Shown here: positions 8,163 through 16,666 of the stretch, in pieces | Layout: every line of letters begins with the position of its first letter | Position numbering within the stretch: position 1 is the first letter of the stretch | Origin: Oxalobacteraceae bacterium | GTDB taxonomy: Bacteria > Pseudomonadota > Gammaproteobacteria > Burkholderiales > Burkholderiaceae_D | Assembly (NCBI GenBank): GCA_027490725.1 | Contig: JAIXXN010000041.1 | Span: forward strand, 1-43,409 | Direction of reading: 5' to 3' | Length of the DNA: 43,409 bases | The notes under the pieces: generated by a model | The model's database searches: none | What the model was told of the DNA's origin: nothing | The model's input: the letters and a program-made list of their open reading frames with translations, nothing else | Position numbers and translations under genes: made by a program

Positions 8163-9154
8163 GCCAGGTGACTCTGCGTGATATCGCGGCGGCTACCGGC
8201 CGCTCGATAGGTACCGTATCGCGCGCACTGAAAAACCAGAGCGGTATGACCGAAGAGACCCGCACGCTGGTGCGGGAAGTCGCCGAGCGACTCGGCTATG
8301 ACTTTGGACAGTTGCGTAGTGGCCCGATCCGCCGCATCGCTTTTCTGCTGCATAGCCAGCACAACACGCTCGCTTCCGGCTCCTTCTTTTCGCCCGTGTT
8401 GCATGGTGCGGAAGAAGTCTGTCGCCGGGAAGGCATTGCCTTGTCCTTCTTTGCGGTGGGACCGGCGGAGCCGGTGATGGGTCTGATCCGCCTGCATCAG
8501 CCGGATGCGATTCTGTGTGCCGGTTTCTTCGAGCCGGAGGTGCTGGGCGCTTTACAGCAGGCCGGCAAGCCGATCGTGCTGGTGGATATGCAGCGGCGCG
8601 GCTTCACGTCCGTCAACCCGGATAATCTGCACGGTGGCTATCTGGCCACCCAGCATCTGCTACGGGCAGGCCGCAAGCGTATCGCCATGCTGTCCGGCTC
8701 ACTGGCCCACTACAGCATCCAGCAGCGCAATCGCGGCTTCCGTCAGGCGCTGTTTGACGCACAGGTGCATGCCGACCCGGAACTCGAAGTGACTTTGTCG
8801 AGCGTGGGCGATGCCGAACAAATTGTGGCGGATGCCATGCAGTCGCTGCTGGCTTTGCCGAAGCGTGCCGATGCCGTGTTCTGCTACAACGATAGTACCG
8901 CGCTGGCGGCGATGAAGGTATGTCGCAAAGCGGGCCTGAAGATCCCGCAGGATATTGCCATCGTAGGCTTTGACGATATCGCCGCCGCACCGGCCGGCAT
9001 CCCGCCGCTCAGCACTGTCCGCGTGGACAAGGCCGCGCTGGGCCAGACCGGCATTGAACTGCTGCTGCAAAAAACCGAACACCACCCATCCCAGATAACC
9101 GTGCCAGTTGAGCTGATCGTACGCGAGAGCAGCCACGGCGTTTCACCCCATTAA
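8159..9154 (+). CDS. LacI-family transcriptional regulator (copy 1)
   Basis: A sugar-responsive DNA-binding protein, 331 residues. The helix-turn-helix spans about residues 5-25 (TLRDIAAATG, then GTVSRALKN), followed by a hinge helix and a periplasmic-binding-protein-like effector domain (SVNPDN..GGYLATQHLL, VFCYNDSTALAAM, IVGFDDIAAAP). The start is GTG 8159, overlapping the leader ORF; a GTG at 8168 is an alternative. It is the first main gene of an operon continuing with the isomerase, kinase, GH47, GH92, symporter and CBM9-like genes, and is probably autoregulated through the sites at 7930-7950 and 8067-8077. A close paralogue is encoded at 17986. The ligand is presumably mannose or a mannoside, by context only. 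Confidence 0.92.
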   Translation: MSQVTLRDIAAATGRSIGTVSRALKNQSGMTEETRTLVREVAERLGYDFGQLRSGPIRRIAFLLHSQHNTLASGSFFSPVLHGAEEVCRREGIALSFFAVGPAEPVMGLIRLHQPDAILCAGFFEPEVLGALQQAGKPIVLVDMQRRGFTSVNPDNLHGGYLATQHLLRAGRKRIAMLSGSLAHYSIQQRNRGFRQALFDAQVHADPELEVTLSSVGDAEQIVADAMQSLLALPKRADAVFCYNDSTALAAMKVCRKAGLKIPQDIAIVGFDDIAAAPAGIPPLSTVRVDKAALGQTGIELLLQKTEHHPSQITVPVELIVRESSHGVSPH

Positions 9155-9165
9155 CCGGAAAAACT

Positions 9166-10383
9166 ATGACCTTACTTCCGAACTTCCGCAGCCCGAGCGT
9201 TTTACTGGAACATGCGCAGCACACCATGCGCTTCTATCATCCGCGTGCGATCGACCCGGCCGGCGGCCTGTATCATTTTTTCAAAGATGACGGTAGCGTC
9301 TACGACACGAGTCGTCGCCATCTGGTAAGCAGTACGCGCTTCGTGTTCACCTATGCCATGGCGTATCGCCAGTTTAAGGAGCCGGGCTACTTGCAGGGCG
9401 CCGAGCATGCGCTGCGTTTCGTGCGCGAAGTGCACCGCGATCCGCTTGGTGGCGGTTATGCCTGGTTGCTGGATGGGACCGAAGTGGTGGATGGTACCCA
9501 GCATGCCTACGGACAGGCGTTTGTGCTGCTGGCCTATGCGCACGCCACCATGGCGGGACTGGAACAGGCACGCCCGTGGATTGCCGAGACCTTCGAATTA
9601 ATGGAGCAGCGTTTCTGGGATGCGTCGGCGGGCCTGTATGCCGATGAAGCAAGTCCCGACTGGAGCACGCTGTCCACCTATCGTGGCCAGAACGCGAATA
9701 TGCATGCCTGCGAAGCGCTGCTGGCGGCGCATCAGGCCACTGGCGAGTTGCGCTATCTGGAGCGCGCCTACACGGTCGCCTACAACATCACCCAGCGTCA
9801 GGCGCAGCGCTGCGGTGGTTTGATCTGGGAGCACTACGATGCGACATGGCAGCCGGACTGGCGCTTCAATTTCGATGATCCGGAAAATCTGTTCCGGCCA
9901 TGGGGCTATCAGCCCGGACACTTCACGGAATGGGCCAAACTGCTGGTGCAACTGGAAGCCCGGGGCAAGGCGCTGCTCGAGCAGGATCTGGACTGGCTGG
10001 TGCCTACGGCGGAACGGCTGTTCGGCGTAGCAGTCGACAAGGGCTGGGATCTGCAGAACGGTGGCCTGTGCTACTCGCTGTCACCGGAGCTGGTTGTGTG
10101 CGACGGTCACAAATATTTCTGGGTGCAGGCCGAAAGTGCTGCAGCGGCAGCATTGCTGGCCAACCGTACTGGCAAGAGCGAGTACTGGGACTGGTACCAG
10201 CGGCTGTGGGCCTATAGCTGGACGCACTTTGTCGATCACCAGTATGGCGCCTGGTTCCGCATCCTCGATCAGCAGAACCGCAAGCTCAGTGACGAAAAGA
10301 GCCCGGCGGGTAAAGTCGATTATCACACCATGGGTGCCTGCTATGACATCCTGACGGTGCTGGGGGAGACTGCTCATGCATGA
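9166..10383 (+). CDS. AGE-family epimerase/isomerase, probable D-mannose isomerase
   Basis: 405 residues with the (alpha/alpha)6-barrel pattern of the N-acylglucosamine 2-epimerase superfamily. Recognisable segments are the N-terminal GGLYHFFKDDGSVYD and RRHLVSSTRFVFTYAMAYR, HAYGQAFVLLAYA in the first third, and GHKYFWVQAESAAAAALL plus KVDYHTMGACYDIL near the end, which supply the conserved His and Glu residues. No signal peptide, so it is cytoplasmic. Members include mannose isomerase, YihS, cellobiose epimerase and GlcNAc epimerase. The overlap with a fructokinase gene and the mannosidase context favour mannose to fructose conversion; this specificity is inferred. It starts 11 bp after lacI-1, with CCGGAAAA before the ATG. 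Confidence 0.85.
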   Translation: MTLLPNFRSPSVLLEHAQHTMRFYHPRAIDPAGGLYHFFKDDGSVYDTSRRHLVSSTRFVFTYAMAYRQFKEPGYLQGAEHALRFVREVHRDPLGGGYAWLLDGTEVVDGTQHAYGQAFVLLAYAHATMAGLEQARPWIAETFELMEQRFWDASAGLYADEASPDWSTLSTYRGQNANMHACEALLAAHQATGELRYLERAYTVAYNITQRQAQRCGGLIWEHYDATWQPDWRFNFDDPENLFRPWGYQPGHFTEWAKLLVQLEARGKALLEQDLDWLVPTAERLFGVAVDKGWDLQNGGLCYSLSPELVVCDGHKYFWVQAESAAAAALLANRTGKSEYWDWYQRLWAYSWTHFVDHQYGAWFRILDQQNRKLSDEKSPAGKVDYHTMGACYDILTVLGETAHA

Positions 10384-11299
10384 CGCGCCGACCATGCTGT
10401 GCGCCGGCGAGGCGCTTACCGACATGATCCATCAGGGACAGGAACAATGGATTAGCCAGGTGGGGGGCTCGGTCTGGAACGTGGCGCGGGCGCTGGCCGT
10501 GCTGGGCGAACGCACGGCCTTTGCAGGCGCCATCAGCGCTGACCGGTTTGGCGACGCACTGTGGAATGCCAGTGATGCCGTCGGCCTGGATCTGCGTCTG
10601 ATTCAGCGGGTGCAGCGTGCGCCGCTGCTGGCAGTGGTAGAGCAGGGCGAACCACCGAGCTATTTCTTCATCGGTAACGATAGCGCGGATCTGCATTTTG
10701 ATCCGGCGGCATTGCCGGCTGGCTGGTCTGCGGCGCTGCGCTGGGCGCATTTCGGCGGCATCAGTCTGGCACGTCAGCCACTGGCCGCGACCCTGGTAGC
10801 GCTGGCGCAGCGACTCAAGGCGCAGGGTGTGGCGATCAGTTATGACCCGAACTATCGCAATCTGATGGATCAGCATTACCAGCCAACGCTGCAGGCAATG
10901 GCGGCACTGGCCGATGTGATCAAGGTATCCGACGATGATCTGCGCGGCCTGTTCCCTGCGCTGCCGCTGGATCAGGCATTGCAGCAGCTCCGTTCCGCCA
11001 ACCCGGCGGCCTACTGTCTGCTGACCCGTGGCGCACAGGGCGCAACGCTGTTCCATGGCACGCAGCGCGCCGATGCGGTGGCGCCCCGGGTGACGGTGGT
11101 CGATACCGTCGGCGCAGGCGATGCCAGTGTGGCCGGCCTGCTGCATAGTCTGGCCAGTGATCCGGCGCGCACGTTGCAGGCGCATCTGCATGCGGCGCTG
11201 GCTGCCGGCTCGGCCGCCTGTCTGCAGGCGGGTGCCAATCCACCCCAGCCTGCGGCAATGAATACATTCTTCGAACAATTACAAGGAGACAGCAAGTGA
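10376..11299 (+). CDS. PfkB-family sugar kinase, probable fructokinase
   Basis: Phosphorylates a free sugar with ATP; fructose to fructose-6-phosphate fits the preceding isomerase. 307 residues, standard for ribokinase-like enzymes. Near the N-terminus CAGEALTDMI and GGSVWNVARALAVLG match the first family signature. The second is DTVGAGDA, with catalytic base D249. ATG 10376 overlaps the last 8 bp of the isomerase gene, and its TGA overlaps the GTG start of the GH47 gene (GTGA), so the three are tightly coupled. No signal peptide. Other PfkB substrates cannot be excluded from sequence. Confidence 0.87.
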   Translation: MHDAPTMLCAGEALTDMIHQGQEQWISQVGGSVWNVARALAVLGERTAFAGAISADRFGDALWNASDAVGLDLRLIQRVQRAPLLAVVEQGEPPSYFFIGNDSADLHFDPAALPAGWSAALRWAHFGGISLARQPLAATLVALAQRLKAQGVAISYDPNYRNLMDQHYQPTLQAMAALADVIKVSDDDLRGLFPALPLDQALQQLRSANPAAYCLLTRGAQGATLFHGTQRADAVAPRVTVVDTVGAGDASVAGLLHSLASDPARTLQAHLHAALAAGSAACLQAGANPPQPAAMNTFFEQLQGDSK

Positions 11300-12786
11300 A
11301 ACAAGTTACCCGATTTTCTCTGGCCAGACCAGCCCTGCGTTGCCTGAATATGGCCCTGCTGGCAGTGCTGCCGCTGTTTGCACAAGCGGCGCCCGCTGCC
11401 GCAAGTTCGGCGTCCGCTGCGGCGCCAGTCGTCAAGGCGGAGCGCATTGCGCTGCGTCCCGTCAGCGAAAAGCAAGCAGCAGTGCTGGCGCAGCAGGTGA
11501 AGGATGAAATGCGCCATGCCTGGCGCGGCTACAAGCAGTACGCCTGGGGCCATGATGCGCTCAACCCCTTGAGCAAGACTCCGCGCGACTGGTACCAGCA
11601 TTCGCTGCTGATGACGCCCGTCGATGGCCTCGACACGCTGATGATCATGGGTCTCAAGGAGGAGGCAGACGAAGCACGCGAACTGATCGCGCAGAAGCTG
11701 TCCTTCGATCAGGACATGTATGTGCAGAATTTCGAGATCACCATTCGTCTGCTTGGTGGTCTGCTGTCGGCCTATCAGCTCAGTGGTGATGCGCGTTTGC
11801 TGGACAAGGCGGAAGATCTGGGCAAGCGTTTGTTGCCGGTATTCGAATCGCCGACTGGCATGCCGTACACGCACGTCAATCTGCGTACCGGTCAGGTGCG
11901 CGGCAAGCTGAGTAATCCGGCTGAAACGGGTACCCTGATTCTGGAATTCGGCATGCTGAGTCGCCTGACGGGAAAACCGGTCTATTTCGACAAGGCCAAG
12001 CGCGCACTGGTCGCAACCTACCGCGCCGCGTCGCCGCTGGGACTGGTGGGTTCAACCATCGACGTTGAAAGCGGTCGCTGGACCGATACCGGCGCCCACA
12101 TTGGTGGTGGCATTGATTCCTACTATGAGTATCTGAATAAATGCTGGCGCCTGTTCGGGGATCTGGAATGCAAGGCGATGTGGGAGCACAGTATCGACGG
12201 CGTGAACAAGGCGCTGGCGGATCAGCGTGGCAAGGCGTTGTGGTATGGCCATGCCGACATGGTCACCGGTGCGCGCACCAAGACCCAGTATGGTGCGCTG
12301 GATGCGTTCATGCCAGCGCTGCTGGCGCTGGGTGGTGATATGAAGCGTGCCCGCGCCTTGCAGGAATCCGGTCTGCGCATGTGGCGCCTGCATGGAATCG
12401 AACCGGAATCGCTGGATTACGCCAGCATGAAGGTCGAGTCGCCCGGCTATGCGCTGCGTCCGGAGATCGTCGAATCGGCCTACTATCTGCATCACTACAC
12501 TGGCAATCCGCGTTATCGCGCCATGGGCCGCGAATTCTGGAATGATTTTGTGCGCTACTGCCGCAGCGAAGCGGGTTACGCTGCGCTGAAAGACGTCCGC
12601 AGCAAAGAGCAGGAAGATTCGATGGAGAGCTTTGTGTTTGCCGAAACGTTCAAGTATTTCTATCTGCTGTTTGCACCGAAAAGCGCACTCAATTTCGATG
12701 GCGTGACCTTTAACACCGAAGCGCACCCGCTGTACCTACCGGCCAACCCCGCTGCCAGCGTGCCTGCTGCACCAGTCGCCCGCTAG
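11296..12786 (+). CDS. Exported GH47 alpha-1,2-mannosidase
   Basis: A calcium-dependent inverting exo-alpha-1,2-mannosidase of the class I family, which in eukaryotes trims high-mannose N-glycans. 496 residues with a signal peptide (core LALLAVLPLFAQA-like, cut near QAA) and an Ala/Ser-rich linker to about residue 50. The family landmarks are all visible: NFEITIRLLGGLLSAY with acid E147, GIDSYYEYL with D274, LRPEIVES with E390, FVFAETFKYFYLLF, and the calcium-binding FNTEAHPL with T474. These correspond to E330, D463, E599 and the Ca-binding Thr of the human ER enzyme. The GTG start is preferred because AAGGAGA lies 6 nt upstream and the GTGA overlap couples it to the kinase gene. Bacterial GH47 is uncommon; CkGH47 of Caulobacter is the studied example. 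No frameshift or lost residue. Confidence 0.94.
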   Translation: MKQVTRFSLARPALRCLNMALLAVLPLFAQAAPAAASSASAAAPVVKAERIALRPVSEKQAAVLAQQVKDEMRHAWRGYKQYAWGHDALNPLSKTPRDWYQHSLLMTPVDGLDTLMIMGLKEEADEARELIAQKLSFDQDMYVQNFEITIRLLGGLLSAYQLSGDARLLDKAEDLGKRLLPVFESPTGMPYTHVNLRTGQVRGKLSNPAETGTLILEFGMLSRLTGKPVYFDKAKRALVATYRAASPLGLVGSTIDVESGRWTDTGAHIGGGIDSYYEYLNKCWRLFGDLECKAMWEHSIDGVNKALADQRGKALWYGHADMVTGARTKTQYGALDAFMPALLALGGDMKRARALQESGLRMWRLHGIEPESLDYASMKVESPGYALRPEIVESAYYLHHYTGNPRYRAMGREFWNDFVRYCRSEAGYAALKDVRSKEQEDSMESFVFAETFKYFYLLFAPKSALNFDGVTFNTEAHPLYLPANPAASVPAAPVAR

Positions 12787-12801
12787 ACGGAGAACGCGTT
12801 C

Positions 12802-15231
12802 ATGACACTTCTATCTCCTTTACGTCGCCTGACTAGTCTGGGTGCTGGTCTGAGTTTGAGTCTAGGTCTGCTGCTCGCGGCTAGCTGCGCTGCTGCCAGC
12901 ATGCCGGTGAATACCTTCATCGGCACGCAGGACGAAGGCAACACCTTCCCCGGCGCTTCCGCACCGTTCGGCATGATACAGATTAGTCCCAGCGGCGAGC
13001 ATTACGCCGGCTGGCGCTATAGCGATACACGTATCCGTGGCTTTGGCCATTCCTACCTTTCCGGCGCCGGTTGCTGGGAGCAGGGTGGTCAGGTGTCGGT
13101 ACTGCCGGTCACGGGCAGCATCCGCGCCGGCGGTGATTTCGATACGACCAAGGCTGCTTCCTTTGACTACAAACGCTATGCGGCGGAATTCAGCCATGAG
13201 GGCGAAGTCGGGCAGGCCGGCTATTACAAGGTTCAGCTGACCAGCTACGGCGGCATCACCGCCGAAGCCACGGCGCTGACCCGCGCGGCGGCCGAGCGCT
13301 ACACATTCGCAACGGGTGTCTCGAATGGTCATCTGCTGATCAATCTCGGACAGGCCAACGAACGCCATGCGGTAGTCGGCAGCGCCCTGAGGGTGATCGA
13401 TGATCACACCGTGGAAGGCAAGGTGACCACCAAGAGCTTCTGTGGCGGTGCGCAGTACACCACCTGGTTCCGCATGGTGTTCGACCAGTCCTTCGTGGCA
13501 CACGGGATCTGGGATGATCAGGGTGGCAAGGCCGGCGTGAAAGGCCCGAGCCAGCAAGGCGAAGCCCGTCCCCATGGTATGTGGCTAAGTTTTGATCTGA
13601 AAAATGGCCGTGCCGTGACGGCGGTCAGCGCCATCTCGCATGTGGATGCCGAAGGTGCACGAGTGAACCTGCAGGCGGAGGGCATGGCGGGAGCGCGTCC
13701 TGTCAGTTTCGACGCCATGCGCTCGCAGGCACAGGCTAACTGGCAGCGCGAACTGGGACGGGTACGCATCGAAGGCGGTAGCAACGACGATCGCACGGTG
13801 TTCTACACCGCGCTGTATCACACGCTGCTGCAACCCACCACCGGCAACGACGCCGATGGCCGCTATCGCGGTTATGACAACGCCATCCACACCGCCAGCG
13901 ACTGGACCTACTACGAATTCTTCTCGCTGTGGGATACCTATCGGGCACAGAACCAGATGCTGGCGTTGCTGCAGCCCGCACGTGCGCGTGACATCGCCAA
14001 CTCGGTGCTGAAAATCCGTGAACAGGGTGGCTGGTTGCCACGCTGGGGCTATGCCAACTTCGAAACCAACATCATGACCGGCGATCCGGTAACACCATTC
14101 CTGGTGGATCTGTGGCGTTACGGTGCCCTCAAGGGACGCGAGGCAGCGGCCTACGCGGCGCTTCGCGAAAATGCCTTCGGAGTGCCACCACAGGGCATAA
14201 GGGCGCAGGGACGTGCCGGTAACCCGAGCTATCTGCGTCAGGGCTTTGTGCAGTATGACCGCAGCTTTGTCTCGAAAGGGATGGATGTCGATCCCCATCA
14301 TGGCGCTTCGGCGACGCTGGAATATGCCCTGGCCGACGGGGCGCTGGCAAAAATGGCGAGCGCGCTTGGCCATCGTCAGGATGCCGTTTTGCTGGCACAG
14401 CGTGCCCTGAACTGGCGCAAAATCTGGGACGGCAGTGTCAAGGATACGGCCACCGGCTTGCAGGGCTTCCCCCGTCCGCGACTCGATGATGGCAGCTGGT
14501 TCAGCGAACTGACCGGCGGCTATGACCCGCGTAGTGATCGCGGCTTCCACGAAGGTACGGCATGGCAGTATCAGTGGCTGGTGCCGCAGGACGTGGCAGG
14601 GCTGGCAGCTGCCATGGGCGGCCAGAAGCAGGCGCTGCAGCGGCTTGATCTGTTCTTCGATTATGACGCGGTACTGGCCGATCCGGCCGCCGTGCGCAAG
14701 TCGTGGGTAGTGGGACCGTATAGCTACTACAGCCAGTTCCGCTACAACCCGAATAATGAGCCGGATCTGCATACCCCATGGATGTACACCCTGATGGGCC
14801 AGCCGTGGAAAACCACCACCGTACTGCGCGCCGCTGAAACGCTGTTCGGCAATAGTCCGAGTGGCGTGACGGGGAACGATGATCTGGGCACCATGTCGGC
14901 CTGGTATCTGTTCAGCGCTCTGGGGCTGTACCCCGATGCACCGGGCAGTGGCCGCTTCCTGCTGCACGCTCCGCGCTTTGCGCATGCTGAAATCGACCTG
15001 CCGCAAGGCCGCACGCTGCGCATCACGGCGCCGGCTGCCGTGCCGGGCGAGCGGCGCTTTGTGCAGGGCGTGAACTGGACCGGCAAGCCTTTGTCGCGGG
15101 TCTGGCTGGACTGGGAGCAGTTGCAGGCTGGCGGTACGCTGGACTATCGCCTGGCTCCGCAAGCGGAGACCGCAGGCTGGGGCACGCGCGGACGCGATCT
15201 GCCAGCCGCACCGGCCGATCTTCAGCCCTGA
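12802..15231 (+). CDS. Exported GH92 alpha-mannosidase (copy 1)
   Basis: A calcium-dependent inverting exo-alpha-mannosidase, usually acting on alpha-1,2/1,3/1,4/1,6 links depending on member. 809 residues with a signal peptide (LSLGLLLAASCAAAS; a Cys is present but the residue three before it is Ala, so a lipoprotein is doubtful). The N-terminal beta domain opens with NTFIGTQDEGNTFPGASAPF, where GNTFPGA is the family hallmark. The (alpha/alpha)6 catalytic domain carries EGTAWQYQW (acid E584) and GNDDLGTMSAWY (base D694). It starts 15 bp after the GH47 gene and is followed by an unusual 11-bp tandem repeat and the symporter gene. Exact linkage preference cannot be read from sequence. Confidence 0.94.
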   Translation: MTLLSPLRRLTSLGAGLSLSLGLLLAASCAAASMPVNTFIGTQDEGNTFPGASAPFGMIQISPSGEHYAGWRYSDTRIRGFGHSYLSGAGCWEQGGQVSVLPVTGSIRAGGDFDTTKAASFDYKRYAAEFSHEGEVGQAGYYKVQLTSYGGITAEATALTRAAAERYTFATGVSNGHLLINLGQANERHAVVGSALRVIDDHTVEGKVTTKSFCGGAQYTTWFRMVFDQSFVAHGIWDDQGGKAGVKGPSQQGEARPHGMWLSFDLKNGRAVTAVSAISHVDAEGARVNLQAEGMAGARPVSFDAMRSQAQANWQRELGRVRIEGGSNDDRTVFYTALYHTLLQPTTGNDADGRYRGYDNAIHTASDWTYYEFFSLWDTYRAQNQMLALLQPARARDIANSVLKIREQGGWLPRWGYANFETNIMTGDPVTPFLVDLWRYGALKGREAAAYAALRENAFGVPPQGIRAQGRAGNPSYLRQGFVQYDRSFVSKGMDVDPHHGASATLEYALADGALAKMASALGHRQDAVLLAQRALNWRKIWDGSVKDTATGLQGFPRPRLDDGSWFSELTGGYDPRSDRGFHEGTAWQYQWLVPQDVAGLAAAMGGQKQALQRLDLFFDYDAVLADPAAVRKSWVVGPYSYYSQFRYNPNNEPDLHTPWMYTLMGQPWKTTTVLRAAETLFGNSPSGVTGNDDLGTMSAWYLFSALGLYPDAPGSGRFLLHAPRFAHAEIDLPQGRTLRITAPAAVPGERRFVQGVNWTGKPLSRVWLDWEQLQAGGTLDYRLAPQAETAGWGTRGRDLPAAPADLQP

Positions 15232-15281
15232 AATAGCCTGGAATTAGCCGGGAATTAGCTTTGAATTAGCTTTGAATTAGC
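15230..15281. repeat. Five tandem copies of an 11-bp unit (GAATTAGC core)
   Basis: GAATTAGC occurs at 15241, 15252, 15263 and 15274, with a degenerate GAAATAGC at 15230 that overlaps the GH92 stop. The period is exactly 11 bp, and the three spacer bases change from CTG/CCG-like to TTT. It fills half of the 101-bp gap before the symporter gene. The period is near one helical turn, so it could be a stacked protein-binding array or simply slippage. Confidence 0.85.
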
Positions 15282-15332
15282 CCTGCTTGCAGACGCATAT
15301 AACAACATCATAAAGAGACCACAGGAGTCCCC

Positions 15333-16613
15333 ATGGAACATCTATCGCAGCGCGCGCCGCTGCAGCCTACGCAGAACAGTGCTGGCACTACCGGCAATAC
15401 TGGCCCGCTGATCATTATCACTACGCTTTTCTTCATGTGGGGTCTACTGACGGCACTCAATGATGTGCTGATTCCCCACCTGAAGGCACTTTACACGCTG
15501 AGCTATGTGCAGGCCATGCTGGTGCAGTTCTGTTTCTTCGGTGCGTATTTTCTGGTATCGCTGCCCGCCGGTATGCTGATTAAAAAGATCGGTTACCAGC
15601 ATGGTGCCGTTACCGGTCTGGTGATCGCCGCTGCCGGTTGCGCGCTGTTCTATCCTGCTTCAAACAGCGGCTACGCACTATTCCTGCTGGGCTTCTTCGT
15701 ACTGGCATCGGGAATTACGATTCTGCAGGTGGCCGCCAATCCTTATGTGACGGTGCTCGGTGACGCGCGTACTGCGTCGAGCCGCCTGACCCTGACGCAA
15801 GCCTTCAATTCGCTGGGTACCACGGTTGCTCCCACGCTGGGCGGGATTCTGATTCTGTCCGGTGATATCACCGACCGTGCGGCGCAGGCAGCCAGTGTGC
15901 AAGGACCCTATCTGGCACTGGCCGCAGCGCTGCTGCTGTTAGCACTGATGTTTGCCTTTGCCCGCCTGCCGAAGATTGATTATGCCGAAGACGATGTATC
16001 GGTAGTGCCAACGGGAGCCGGCGCGTCGGCCGTAAAGGCGTCGGTGCTGTCGCATCCGCAGCTGGTGATGGGCGCTATCGGCATCTTCCTGTATGTGGGC
16101 GGCGAGGTAAGTATCGGCAGCTTCCTGATCAACTTCCTCGGTGAGCCACATATCGCGGCACTGACACCGGATCTGGCGGCACATTACGTGAGCTACTACT
16201 GGGGTGGTGCCATGGTGGGACGCTTCATCGGCTTTCTGGTGATGCGCTACGTCAGCCCGGGCAAGACATTAGCCTTTAATGCCGCACTGTCGATGGCGCT
16301 GATTATGCTGGCGATTTTCGGTCAAGGACAGACGGCGATGTGGGCAATTCTGGCAGTTGGTCTGTGTAACTCCATCATGTTCCCGACCATTTTCAGTATG
16401 GCGCTGTACCGTCTCGGTAGCCTGACCGGACAGGCCTCGGGGATACTGTGTATGGCGATTGTGGGCGGCGCACTAGTGCCGTTCGCTCAGGGTCTGCTGG
16501 CCGATAGCGTTGGCTTGCAACAGTCCTTCCTGATCCCTGCCGCCTGCTACGCCTTTGTGCTGTACTTCGGCTGCCGCTATGCAGGCCTGTATAGCGCGGG
16601 TGAGCAGCCATGA
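15333..16613 (+). CDS. FucP/GluP-type sugar:H+ symporter (MFS)
   Basis: Inner-membrane major facilitator of the fucose:proton symporter group (FucP, GluP, and N-glycan sugar transporters of carbohydrate loci). 426 residues with about 12 hydrophobic helices. Family wording includes TLFFMWGLLTALNDVLIPHL in helix 1, FFGAYFLVSLPAG in helix 2, and LQVAANPYVTVLG with SRLTLTQAFNSLGT around helices 4-5. By context it brings in mannose (perhaps also glucose) released by the periplasmic hydrolases. AGGAG (15323-15327) lies 5 nt before the ATG. Its stop overlaps a tiny ORF (ATGA at 16610). Confidence 0.9.
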   Translation: MEHLSQRAPLQPTQNSAGTTGNTGPLIIITTLFFMWGLLTALNDVLIPHLKALYTLSYVQAMLVQFCFFGAYFLVSLPAGMLIKKIGYQHGAVTGLVIAAAGCALFYPASNSGYALFLLGFFVLASGITILQVAANPYVTVLGDARTASSRLTLTQAFNSLGTTVAPTLGGILILSGDITDRAAQAASVQGPYLALAAALLLLALMFAFARLPKIDYAEDDVSVVPTGAGASAVKASVLSHPQLVMGAIGIFLYVGGEVSIGSFLINFLGEPHIAALTPDLAAHYVSYYWGGAMVGRFIGFLVMRYVSPGKTLAFNAALSMALIMLAIFGQGQTAMWAILAVGLCNSIMFPTIFSMALYRLGSLTGQASGILCMAIVGGALVPFAQGLLADSVGLQQSFLIPAACYAFVLYFGCRYAGLYSAGEQP

Positions 16614-16663
16614 TGGCGTGGCAGTGGTCCAGCGGCGACTGTCTGCTGCTAGCACAGGGGTAA
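16610..16663 (+). CDS. Possible 17-codon bridging ORF
   Basis: ATG 16610 overlaps the symporter stop (ATGA) and the frame ends at TAA 16661-16663, 3 nt before the ATG of the next gene. This spacing would let terminating ribosomes re-initiate on the CBM9-like gene, as in translational coupling. The peptide (MMAWQWSSGDCLLLAQG) matches nothing known. It could be chance; no independent Shine-Dalgarno is clear. Confidence 0.25.
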   Translation: MMAWQWSSGDCLLLAQG

Positions 16664-16666
16664 GTT

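Noticed and set aside
13585..15162. A 525-codon minus-strand frame opposite the first GH92 gene
   Set aside because: Antisense shadow of a gene with intact catalytic motifs; composition is that of a reversed coding frame.
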